Shown: positions 23,871-34,807 of the stretch, one piece after another
Position numbering within the stretch: the stretch's first letter is position 1
Layout of the letters: each line of letters begins with the position of its first letter
From: Fragilaria crotonensis
Taxonomy: Eukaryota > Bacillariophyta > Fragilariophyceae > Fragilariales > Fragilariaceae
DNA: 53,713 nt
Assembly (NCBI GenBank): GCA_022925895.1
Contig: JAKSYS010000427.1
Location: 1 to 53,713, forward strand
Direction: 5' to 3'
The notes under the pieces: generated by a model
The model's database searches: none
Told to the model about the DNA's origin: nothing
The model's input: only the letters and a program-made list of their open reading frames with translations
Made by a program: the position numbers and the translations under genes

Positions 23871-25314
23871 TTATCCATCTTCCCACATGACACTTTCTTC
23901 TGACAATCGGGGTGGACCGCCCTCTAAATTCAACAATTTGGCTTGTCGTGCCATTTCCATCTTGTAATGGGCCTGGAACGCCGCCTTGCGTTCTTCATCA
24001 TCCATATTCAATAAGGCTGCCATGGTATCATCCATGAGTACCACACCACCAACATCCACGCCATGTCCATAACGACCGCCAACACCATCGTCGTCATCAT
24101 CATCCGCATCGTCTTGATCTCTCAATTGGACCCGTGTTCGTTTCGGCATGCCAATATTATCTTGCAAAAAGGACAATCCTGCATTCGCTGCTTGTTGCTG
24201 CTGAGCTGCTGCTACAGTACCATTCCCATTTGTTGCAGACGCTGCTGTTGCCGCCGCCGCGGCGGCCGCAGCCGCCGCTTGTTGTGCGGCAAGTTTGGCA
24301 TCGGCTGCACGTTTCTGGACCAAATACAATTGAATGTGTGCGGGTAGAGCCGCACCGACACGACTGGCTGCGGCATCCATCCATTTACGTTTCCGACGTT
24401 TGTTGGTGGCCAACAATTGAGCACGAGCACCACCACCCTTTCAACATTGAGTTGCAATTTTGCCCATGGCATTCTTAAAAATATTTCCGAATCTTCCATG
24501 CGACCACCAGTGGTTGTTACAGTCGAAGTGGTGGGATTGAGTTGTGCGCGTTTTTGCTTTAATACCGGCCGTCCGGCCGGTACCAGCCAATCGTTTCGAA
24601 CCAATGCCCAAGGAAAAGTTTTCCGATGGTAAGTTGCTAGTGAGGGGACCCTTGCCCTTGACACGGACCTTTTGGAGTAAATCATAAATGGAGGGACGCA
24701 AATGCTCGGTGGCCATCATTTTGCCACTGAGTTGTACGTGGACGCGTCTCATGTCATCGACAGCCGTTTTCAAGGCCAAGGCATTGTCGACGAGTTGGAG
24801 TGTGTAGGTTGATTTCGGTGGCGGGTCGACACTGGATTCGTAGGCAACGACACATTCCTGACAAAGGAACAAGCCGGATATGGGATCTACTTCAGTCTGT
24901 GCTTGTTCTTCCGAGTATCGACCATTGCAACGTTTTGTATTGTATCCAGGACATAGATAAAAGGACGAACTGCGTGCTGCCAATTCGGCATGTTCCAGTT
25001 TTTGTTTTAATAAGAACAATCTCAAACGAATGGTATGGACCGCTTGATTGTAATCAATATACCAAAACTTGGTTTGCTGTGAACCCTTGTGCCAAATCAT
25101 CAACTTCTTCAAATTTCACCATGTGCTCTTCTTGCAAGAACTGCAAGACGCGACGCAATTGTCGTGGTTGCAGCGACAATCGTGGTCCCATATCATCATC
25201 CCGCAAATACTTGTCTCGTAACAACACATCAATCAAACAAATTGCTTCATCTTCGTAGAACGCCCGAGCAACCGCAGAGATCAAGGCTTCTGCCTTGACA
25301 GTCAAATCAGACAT
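23871..25314 (-). CDS. Transcription factor IIE alpha subunit (at least three frame breaks)
   Basis: TFIIE-alpha bridges RNA polymerase II and TFIIH during initiation. The start at 25314 opens a winged-helix domain (AVARAFYEDEAICLIDVLL...LRRVLQFLQEEHMVKFEEV). This leads into KFWYIDYNQAVHTIRLRL and a zinc ribbon (CPGYNTKRC...GLFLCQEC), the order typical of the family. A linker then runs to a basic segment (RRKRKWMDAA), an Ala-rich and an Asp-rich tail, and a C-terminal acidic stretch ending EESVMWEDG. One G too many in the run at 25084-25086 breaks the frame between LAQG and SQQTKFWYIDY. Further one-base changes occur near 24550-24560 and near 24415-24480. The protein is otherwise well preserved. 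It is divergent from SPT4. The far C-terminus is less certain because of the breaks. Confidence 0.82.
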
Positions 25315-25746
25315 GAAAGAGAGAGAAAGTGGGCGATGTGTATGTCCGAGTCCGTATCAACAGTCACGCAGGTGAAGACGAAGCGTGGTGCGTATCGGCT
25401 TCGGTTTTGGGAGATCCAAAGCACGACGGCGATATCCACCGTTGCTTTCGACGAAGATACATGTACCGGTAGGACAATTGATCAAGTACTGTAGTACTGT
25501 ACCATAACTTGTCTTCCGATACAATATCATAGTTCACATGAGAATACTGTACAGTACTACAGGCGTACTAGTACCTGGTACTAGTACCGTTATCTGTCAC
25601 TCCGCCCTCCGATTGATCACCACCGCGACGATTGACTATCCGATTATACTCGTTGTCGTCGACTTCCTCGGTCTTGTTACCGCAGCCTATTCTATCTCTC
25701 TCTTCATTCAATTAACAACATAAATTACTTGTAAACAAGGCAAACA
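25315..25746. promoter_or_regulatory. Divergent promoter region of TFIIE-alpha and SPT4
   Basis: The 432-bp spacer separates the start codons of two transcription-machinery genes and must hold both promoters. It is rich in GTAC motifs. No TATA box position could be assigned. Confidence 0.5.
25565..25587. repeat. 23-bp perfect palindrome in the TFIIE-alpha/SPT4 spacer
   Basis: An arm GTACTAGTACC, a central T, then the exact inverse complement of the arm, about 160 bp upstream of the SPT4 start. It may be a dimeric-factor site or the best-formed of the GTAC-rich palindromes found across the intergenic DNA. Confidence 0.6.
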
Positions 25747-26274
25747 ATGGCATCCGAATATCCCGACGGAGAAGAGGAGGATGTGCCTCCAGCGATTGCT
25801 GAATTGTCGCAAGCCAGTGCTCCGACGTCGTTGCGAGGCATTCGAGCCTGCAAACGATGTGGGATCCTAAAAACGTTGGATCAATTTCTCAATGAAGGCT
25901 GTGAGAATTGTCCATTTTTGGATATTGTACGTTACTTAGTTTTTGTGTGTGTTTTATCATGGCTTTGTAATGGTCCCAACTCAACTTATATCCGTATGAC
26001 TTGATCATTATCCTTGATTATCATTTTCATTCCATTTTCTCGACAGGCCGACAATCCCGAACGCGCCAACAGTTGTACGAGTGCCTTTACGAAGGACAGG
26101 CTGCCATTATGGACCCACGAGAATCGTGGGCGGCCAATGGATCCGTGTGGACAATTGCCTTCCGGTGTGTATGCCATTGCCGTCACGGGACAATTCGATC
26201 GTGACATTGAAGAAGATTTGGAAAATAGAGGAATCCGATGGCGATGCAAACCTGTGGGTAGTACAGCAGAATGA
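25747..26274 (+). CDS. SPT4: Transcription elongation factor SPT4, two exons
   Basis: SPT4 pairs with SPT5 (DSIF) to promote RNA polymerase II processivity. Exon 1 (25747-25926) gives the zinc finger C35-K-R-C38 / C52-E-N-C55 with the family context RGIRACKRCGILKTLDQF. The 120-bp intron (GTACGT..CGACAG) ends at 26046. In exon 2 (26047-26274) the protein passes through three frames: ADNPERANSCTSAF, then YEGQAAIMDPRESWAA, then WIRVDNCLP, then GVYAIAVTGQFDRDI. Each switch is explained by one missing base in a short run: TTT at 26086-26088, AA at 26136-26137 and CC at 26162-26163. The corrected length is about 136 residues, slightly longer than typical SPT4 because of an acidic N-terminus. It is divergent from TFIIE-alpha. 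Confidence 0.9.
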
Positions 26275-29200
26275 AAATGATGATATAATTATTATAGTAA
26301 GCATCAAATGGGAAAGGTTTTGTGTCCTCCGCTACGATCGTAAATGTCGATTCGCATTCAGAAGCAACAAAGCTGAGATCGCTGACCGTCTCATGTTCGA
26401 AGTGCATGCCTTTGACTGATTTAAAAGTGACCACGCACTTCTTTCAAACTGATCCTTCTCGGATTGAGCTACTGTAAGGGCCATCCATCCATGTAAAATG
26501 TGAAACAGAAAACACGATTTTACCAAGACTGACTCGTCTTTGTGTGTGCGACTTGTGCGTGCTCCTGCTCAATCACAGTGTGTGGGCAACGACGGCGTTG
26601 TCGCTCAGGCTGCTGTCCGAGGCGGGTGACAGCCGCTGTTTGTACCACGACTGCTCCAATCCTGAAGCGCAAGGTTTTATGAAATAGGTTGCAGCAGGAA
26701 CGTCGTTTGTAGTCGGCTGGTCCTCTTTATAATCACACTCCTGCACAAGTACTTTGCTTGCCTGTGTGGCGATTACCCAATTGTGACGAAGCTTGTCGTT
26801 ATGAAACACAACGCAGCCCAAAGTTTTTATATACCCATTCCCGCCAGGTCATACAAGTTGTTGACAAAAGAGATTGTCAACAACTCATGTATCATGCCCA
26901 CACCCTTCTCTGTCTCATTGCAAACAATAGAGGCCTCCAGTGCAATTTGAAAACCTCTGCAAGCTTCCTTGGCAACTGAGCAGGTAAGAGTTTCAAGAGG
27001 CTTTGATCTTGTTTTGTTTCAATTTCCCATTCTCACCAGCCAGCCATCATGCCATCACATGAAGCCACAGGTGCCAACCCCGTCACTCTTAACAGCCACT
27101 GGGAAGGCAAAGGTAGATATGGGGAACATCCCAGAACCTGTCTTTGCAGGCATATTATGTCCCGTGCTGCTGTCCCAACACCATTCCCAGTTGGTGCAGC
27201 ACCATGATCACTGCCCAGACGGATAATACCAGGCATAGCTTGAATTTGTTCAACTTGAGGTTGCACGTCCTCTCAAATACCATTCCAAAACTCGTCAAAT
27301 ATGTCCAATATCTGTTACCAACAAGGCTCCCAACAGTCAAACCAGTACTGCAATACTGTTGGGGTGTTGGGCAATAATGGCACCATACACTAGTAATTGC
27401 AAAGTTTCTTCATTATTAGGGTCATGAACTGGATTGTCCACTGTCCAATGAGGATGGAGGACAGAGAATGCACTGAGGTTTGGTCTAGACCAAATTACCA
27501 GTACAGAATGTCAAGAACTTTTGTTATTGACCAATCGCCTGATTTGCAATGGAGGAAATTGGTGCGGACAAGTTGTGACAAATAAAACATGTGTGGCACT
27601 CCCTTCCTAATTTCATGTGTGATGTATGCCTGCTGGACAATGGCCCAGTAAGCTTCTTTCATCAGTTTTAGTTGCTGCTCATATTAGCAATGTGCAGCAC
27701 TTTGGTCCGACACATGCCCACCATGTAGAAGATTCGTTCGGAATTGCCGTCGGCATCAGAGCATGGTTCTGATGCTGGATTGATTTTGATAGTGACTGCT
27801 ACATCACAAGCTGATGTGGCAGTATTTTTTCCTTCAGTAACATCCCAAGCAGTTGACACTTTTCTGCACCAACCAATGCATCACAAGGATCCGCAGCAGA
27901 ATCTCAAACAGTAAATGCTTTTTCTGCACTGACCACTGCATCACAAGCTGATGCTACTATTTCCTTCCCTCGGCAACTGCTAAGTCTGCAGCAACCACTG
28001 CATTTCAAGCTGGTCAAGCTGTACTTTCCCTTCCAATCATTAAAGCTGACTCTGCAGCAACCTCAGCGGCACAAGCCAGTTCAGCTCTTATGCTTCCTCT
28101 GATGACAGCAGCCTTTGCTGTAACAATTGCATCACAAACTGGTCCTACTCATTTGAATTGATGCTCTCATGGTTGGCACGGTCTGTGACTTTCCAATTTT
28201 GCTTGTGATGGGGCATCAGTATGATTCCATGTTGAGGTGGTGATGAATAATGCAATGCAAAGCTTGAACTCTATGTCAAAGTGTTCAAAGCAAATACCAC
28301 AGTACATACATGGAAAGTTGATCTATTAGTTGAACAAGATATCACTGTGAAATTGCGGGTGTCAAAACTTCTTGGAAATGATATTAGCTAGCTGCTGGTG
28401 GCTGTATCTTATCATTGCATTTTATTTACCAACAATTGATCTGCAACAGAGGAACACACCAAGACAATGCAAGTCCTTGAATATATTGAAGAGTGTTCGT
28501 TAGATTTACCATAGGTGGCCCTAGTGATGCAATGAGGTTTTATACTGAGGAAGAATGAGGAAAAGCAACAGCAACCCAACACGACGACATAAGTGAGCAG
28601 TAAGCCTTGGAAAATTTGTTACACTGTTACTAGAACAATCAGTTGTGGGATACATTTTGCTTTGGTTTTGCCTGTGTCAGCTATAAAACCAAACCACATC
28701 AGCCAAGCTTGTCAAATGCTGCTTCCTGGGATAAATGCACATTTTGCATCAGTAGTAGAAAGACTCTCATTGCCGCCTTTCCAAAATGCTGTGTGCATGG
28801 TTTACACATAAATGGGTGCCAACAATAACGCAAACGTGCTTGGCAGGAACTACCGGTAGATCATCAATGTTCTCATGATTAAGTGTTGTGACCGCATTAC
28901 AGGCATGGCTTTATCATTGTGTTGCCAAATAGATGAATTTCCAAGGGGGGCAATCGTCCGCATTGTGACGTACATGACATTGGAGGAATGGCAATCATGG
29001 TCTTGGAAGCTACTACTAAGGAGTGTATTGGGTTTTCACGAGCACAGCAAAGTAGCTGTGTCCCCTTCTTCAATGCCTTGTCAAACACATAGTACTAACA
29101 GACATATAACGATACTTATGGCCATAAAACCTTTGGGTCTTGATGCCTTGCTGGGCGGCCAGATGATGTGCAAATAGAAGAAAGACATGCAAGTGATCAT

Positions 29201-31270
29201 TGTCTGGTTTTTGAGCCAAGAAAGGTTTGGGTTGGGAAAGAACAACTCCATAATAATCCCCATCCCTAATTGCAAGTATGGCAAGCAGAGAAAGTAAGGT
29301 ACAATTTGACATTCATCAAATCATAGATAGTAGCACTGCCAAATTGCAAGGCACGATGACATTGATACTATGTAAAAACGTGGCGGTTGCAAGTCTTGCA
29401 TACATACCAAAATGGTCAGTAAAACATTGTCCCAGAGCCGTGGGTAGCTGAAGTCAGTGCAGGTCAGTGAAGCTGAGCCAAACCAGCTTGTATTGTTGAT
29501 GACCCTTATCGCCAGGCCCTCAGCAAATGCATGTCACTGTAACAAAAGCGGTTTGGCCTGAAGTTTGCAAAATGACAGAATTGGTATGTGTGTCATCATC
29601 ACCATCTTTGCTGTTGCTGTGGCCGTCATGCTCGGGGATGTCACCCCAGATACTATGGTACGTGTTTGAACCATACCAAGCAAGGATGAGGGATTCTGCA
29701 AGCGGTTGTGCAGATTCATGTTACACATCCAACACAACAGCATTGATCTGGTGGCATCCACAAAGTGAATCACCTTCTTGCATGTCTTGTACTACAAAAA
29801 GAATGCAGGAAACAATGCCCACGTCCATTTATCCCATAGGTCCGAATGAGAGTCGGGCATTTGTTAAGCACAAGGCAGGGTGACGATGCCTAGATAAAAG
29901 AGCAAGGAAAGCGCTCTCTGTAGTTGTGCATGATTATAGCTAATAGTGTTAAAAAGATTAATTGATTGGTTTGGGCCGATGAAGTTTCCCATTTGTTGCC
30001 AGTGACAGACTTATGGTCAACCCATTGTTTAATTGGGACAAAGAGTTGACATTGAGGATTGCTGATTATAAGACACCTTTTCACATCTTGATACAGCTGG
30101 CTGGACAAAGTAATGTTTAAATTGATTTGACAGCAAAGTTGTTGGGTACATTCATCTTGTTGAGCACCTTAGTAAGCAGTGCCATAGTCCACTTCTGGTC
30201 AATGGAGTAAGGGAAACAAGACAGGCGGTGGGCAACACAGCCTGTGGCACATGTGGAAACGGTAGAGGCGGACACTCGCATCATCAACACAAAGGATTAG
30301 CAGTACTAGATCCGGGAGTGGAAAAGTCATCATTTTCAAAATCTCAACAGAGTGGCACAGCCCGTTGCGAGCTTGCATATCATGCATTGGCATCCTCCAC
30401 AAGGCTGCGTATTGGGTAGATGATGCCACTAGCAAGTCGGTTGTCAAACTCTGCACCTGAATGAACACCTGCGGACATACATCACGAAGTGGATTTTGTA
30501 AATGTGTGCCAAGCGATTCGGTGTGCCAAAATGAGGCAGACAACGAGTGCCATGTGCCAAGGGATGCTGGGTTCAATGAAGTTCGAAGTCAAATGTTGAC
30601 GATGATGACAACTGTGTCGTGTCTACAAGGATATTGATCAACAATGCATGACTCCATGAAGAGACTTATGTCTCATGTCCTATTCGAGGCATCGCAGAGA
30701 TCGGAGTTATTTCGAAGTCTTGCTTCTACTTGAACTACTCGTATACCACGACCGAGCGGTACTTGTATCTGAACTCGAGTACCAAAACTATGCTGCCTCA
30801 TAGTTTTGCCCGCCATTCTACCAGTATACCAAACGTCTGTACCAGGTACATCCAGTTTCGCAGTTGCGGTCCAAAGTACTATATGTTTCATATACACCGA
30901 TCGACACCAGTCGCGATGTTCTGAATTCATTATGGAGTTCGGGATTATAAACTTAGGGTTCGCATTGCATTTCGAATTGAATTCTCAAGTAGAGTCGAGT
31001 TTACAAACCACGATTCCAGTAGACAAGCGTTCTGGAGTAGGTACTTGTACAGGAGAGGCTGCGGTTATTCTTTCTGTCGGTCAATTTGTGCTGAGCCTGC
31101 TGCGACAGGGTGGCTGTGTCCACCCTGGTTTAATACTAAAACGTGCACGAGTGGCGAGTGCTTACGTTTTGAAACGAACATTGCATGTGTTTGTTTTCAT
31201 TTTGTTAACTTCTCCCATACCATACCATCCTACTCCACGACAACAAAATCGCTTTCGCCACAGCACGTTG
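26275..31270. other. Gene-poor, decayed ~5-kb region
   Basis: No protein family, RNA gene or intact transposon was recognised on either strand. Fragments with protein-like runs (for example 28881-29312 minus and 30199-30576 minus) are broken by stops and match nothing I know. The region looks like degenerated repetitive or transposon DNA. GTAC-rich sequence returns at 30720-30860. Confidence 0.45.
27790..28160. repeat. Degenerate Ala/Ser/Thr-coding direct repeats
   Basis: Several imperfect copies of a GCATCACAAGCTGATG-like motif recur every 50-100 bp. On the plus strand they spell TTASQAD- and SAATSAAQASSA-like peptides in shifting frames. This looks like a decayed low-complexity coding repeat rather than a live gene. 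Confidence 0.4.
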
Positions 31271-32596
31271 ATGACCAACTGCTCGCCTGCCTACTACATG
31301 ATGAGCAATGGCCATGACCCCAATCGTGCTCTTCTGATCCAACGGATCCTGGCTGCGCAACAACGAGCTCAGAGGGGTATACACAATGCCCACAGACAAG
31401 GTCCAGGAGCGAACACATTGCTCGGCCAATTTTTCGGTGCAAACGTGCAGGATCGCTATCCATGGACTCGCCCCGCAATGATGACGTTTGCTACTGCAAT
31501 TAACCCCGCTCCTCACTTTGGAATGCTGCAATCCTTGGTGAGGCTGAACGGCGAGCGAACCCACGCGAGCGCGAGGGACGTTTGCTCTTTGAAATTGTGA
31601 ATCATGAACATTCCGCTCAATCGATGGTGAGCCATCAAGAAAGGCTTATACAAACGAACGCCAGAGCACCAACGAAAAGCGACCACACCATCTTCATCTC
31701 GCAACTACGAGAAAGGAATTCGCTGGAAGTAGGGTTCCGCGAATGGCCCATGGTGAAATTGACAACGGTACTTCCATGAACAACACTACGGCTCATAAAA
31801 AAGCGTACAAAGCCCAAGCGAGACACCAAATGGCTCGCAACTTACGAAGAAATTCTGCAGTACAAGGACGAACACGGCGATTGCATTGTTCCGCGCGGGT
31901 TCCTCCAAATCCACGCCTGGCATCGTGGGTCGCGGAACAGCGGAAACAATACAAGCTGCTTCAAGACGGCAAGAATTCTTCCATCACTTCAAGGCGCATC
32001 GAGCTCCTCGACAAGATCGGATTCGCCTGGAATGCTCAGGAGGCGGCTTGGGAAAGGCACATCACTGATTTGAAGGCATTCAAAGCAGAGAACGGTGATT
32101 GTTTGGTGCCGCTCAACCACCCAAAATACCCAAAGCTTGGTCTTTGGGTCAAGGAACAGAGGCGCCACTATACTCTGATGAAGCAAGCAAAGCCTTCACA
32201 CATGACTGAGGAGCGCGCTAGAGCCCTGACGCCGTCGGCTTCTGCTGGGACACGCACGAAGCAGTCTGGGGCGAGCGTCTCCGTGAGTTATGCAAATACA
32301 AATCCCAGTTCGGTGATTGCATCGTTCCAACCAACTTCCCTTCAAATCCGAAGCTTGGTACTTGGGTTCATCACCAACGACGACAATACAAAAACACAAG
32401 GAGGGAAGGTCTTGTCATATCACAGATTCGCGAGTTCGAGCTCGACGACGTTGGCTTCGTGTGGTATCCTCGTGAGAGGGTTCGTCGTCTGTCGGAAGTC
32501 TCCTCGTCAGACAGCGACACGGAATCTGAGTCCGATGGCGGTGATGATGAGGTTTTTGTCCGTCCCAAGAAGCGTCGCCGATTGCATGGGAAGTAA
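31271..32596 (+). CDS. Helicase-associated (HA) domain repeat protein
   Basis: Three consecutive HA-type repeats are visible. Each has a W...Y...GDC[IL]VP block, then P[RK]L..WV..QR..Y and a [DE].[IV]GF.W ending. They run from KWLATYEEILQYKDEHGDCIVP (near 31830) through ENGDCLVPLNHPKYPKLGLWV to FGDCIVPTNFPSNPKLGTWV. A basic C-terminus, PKKRRRLHGK, looks like a nuclear localisation signal and ends at TAA 32594-32596. One base is missing at TT 31900-31901 and one G at 32229; with these the repeats read through. HA proteins are numerous in diatoms and are presumed DNA-binding. The first ~500 bp (from ATG 31271, MMSNGHDPNRALLIQRIL) is open and protein-like but crosses further frame changes, so the start is tentative. 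Confidence 0.68.
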
Positions 32597-32896
32597 ACCA
32601 CCTTGAACTCATCACAGCTGATAAACTCCGGAAACATGAAAGCACATGAATGTTGATATAATTGTCAAGTTCGCAATATCTGCGACTTTAAATAGGGTAA
32701 ACTAAAACTCATAAGTGAGTAGTACGTATGAGCTTCAAGAACAATGCACGAGCTGGTCACTAAACTAACAGCTTCTCAAGAGGCTGCTCAACGAACGCAA
32801 ACGAGAAATGCTCATTCAGAAAAAAGATTTAAAAGCAGAAACAGAAGTGGGTTGCCAGACGCCATGGGAAAACTATCAGATTAATGCCCTTGACAC

Positions 32897-34601
32897 CTAC
32901 TGGTCATTCGAATAGACTCCTTCGATCCGGGCTTTCTTGGATGCCGATTCATCCGGAGATGCTTTACCATTCAATTTAATCTGTTGCTCAGACGATGGAG
33001 GAGGTGCGGGATTCTCGTCAAGACTTGTAGAGTCATGGTCCTCATCATCCTCGAGATCGATCTCATTTTCGTCGACCACTTTTTGCTCTTGATGATATGG
33101 TACGGTAATTATATGCTGAAGATCCAGCTTCTGCAGTAGACGATCGGTTTGCGGATTTCCCATTCGTAACAACGGTGGCCGGATGGCCTCACCAGGCGTA
33201 AATGGAGATACAGTAGTGGTAAAGTCATTGGGAATCTCGAGTGAACCCTCGAACCGTGTACGGATCCACTCCATCTCCTCGTTAGAAACCGTAACAAGCT
33301 CATCAGGGATGTAGACGCGCCTTCTTTCAGATAACGTTAGGTGGTGAGTCTTTTTCAAAACGGCAAGCCATTCGACATCATATTCTAACTTTGGCGTGGG
33401 ACTGGATCCAGTTACATGGACAATGGATAAATATTGACGCCGAGGTAGACATTTGTCAAGCGACAGAAAACGCGTCATTTGATCCGTCAAGTCTTCCACG
33501 TTGTCGCAGGCTTTGTTCGATTCGAGGCTTCTAAACTGCGTCATCAGTTCGCCAGTAGAATCCTCAGCGTTGGTCTCTTCACACGGTGGCGCATGTGTCG
33601 GTCCAACTTGAGATGGCACTAACGACGTTATTGTGTCATTTGTTGGAGTTTTGCCATGATGCACTTGCGCTGCGAATTTGACGTGCAAATGTGCCGCAAA
33701 CCACCACTTGGGTTTGAGTTTCTGAAGGACTTCCCAATTCGGCAAACTGCCAAGGTCGTTGCGTTGTATTTCCTCTCGGAAAAAGGGTTTCTGACGGAGC
33801 AGTGCTTGGGTATTCCCATGCTGCTCAATTCCTGAGGCCAATCGTGTGATAACATAATGTCCATTTCGTTCAAACATTTCATTCGAAAAACATCGAGATT
33901 CCGGACGTGGTAGACGGAGCGAATGGAGGATTTATCATAGGGTGGGCGTTCGAAACGTCCCAACAGGTAGTCATGCGATTTGTAGATCCCACTTAGTCCT
34001 CCAATTCTGACTCCACCCACTCGCACCACACCAGCTGCCCCAAGATAATAAATGTTTGGTGCGACCCAACCTCCATAATGCAGTTCAGAAAGAGGCTGGG
34101 AGGCTTCATGATTGCCCCCAATGAAAATGGTAAGGACAGGTGCTTGTGCTATACCAGCATAATATTTCCAAAAGGATCCAATGGTGCGATACTTTGGTGG
34201 GACAGCGAGAGAATGAAAGTCCGCAGTGTTCCGAAGTGATTGAAAATCGCCACAGCATAAAAGCACGTCAACCTTGTTTCCTGTGAGCTCTTCGTGCTTT
34301 GCAACTCGTTCGTATATAGCATCAAGTTCCCCATGACAACATCCTTGAATTGCGAATGATATTGAATCTGAAGTCTTTTCCCCCAATTCCTCGATCGGAT
34401 CCTTCCAATCGGCCGAGTAATTCTTGATGTTGGTGTTGTTGGGTCCGTTGCCATTGTGGCTGCCTCCTCCTCTTCCTCGGCCACCTCCTCTACCTTGACG
34501 TCCTCGAGAATGATGACTGTTATTTCTCCTCCAAACCTACCCCCGTCGTGTCCTCGTCGTCCCCGACCCCTTCCCTGGTGGAACGGCACAAAGTCGGCCA
34601 T
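32897..34601 (-). CDS. DBR1: RNA lariat debranching enzyme DBR1 with RGG-rich N-terminus
   Basis: DBR1 cleaves the 2'-5' bond of excised intron lariats. The metallophosphoesterase motifs are in order: GCCHGELD, LLCCGDFQSLRN, IGGNHEAS, SHDWPQG and HLHVKF. The DBR1-specific C-terminal domain (KCLPRRQYLSIVHV) and an acidic tail follow. The start at 34601 (MADFVPFHQGRGRGRRGHDGG) leads into an RGG-rich low-complexity region that most DBR1 proteins lack. One A missing in the run at 34523-34525 joins RFGGE to NNSHHSRGRQGRGGGRG, and one G missing at 33831-33832 joins SHDWPQ to GIEQHGNTQALL. The main domain is otherwise conserved, giving about 568 residues. The RGG region suggests RNA or condensate binding, which is inference. 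Literal reading would give two truncated proteins. Confidence 0.9.
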
Positions 34602-34807
34602 TGTTTGTGCGTTACACAAAGGGGACTCTTGTCAGCAAACTCGTACTAGCACTGTACGCAGTTTACTGTATGGTGCACGCTGAGTGCTATGGCTGGATGC
34701 ATATTCATGGTACACGAGGTAGCCCCACGTCGGTCTTGGTATTCAATGTTTTAGTTCTGGCGTAGAAAGTATACTAAGTCTACGGTGGTGCAACTGGATC
34801 AAGGATT

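Noticed and set aside
30199-30576. 125-aa minus-strand frame in the gene-poor region
   Set aside because: No motif, biased towards hydrophobic and His/Cys residues without pattern, and surrounded by stops; not supportable as a gene.
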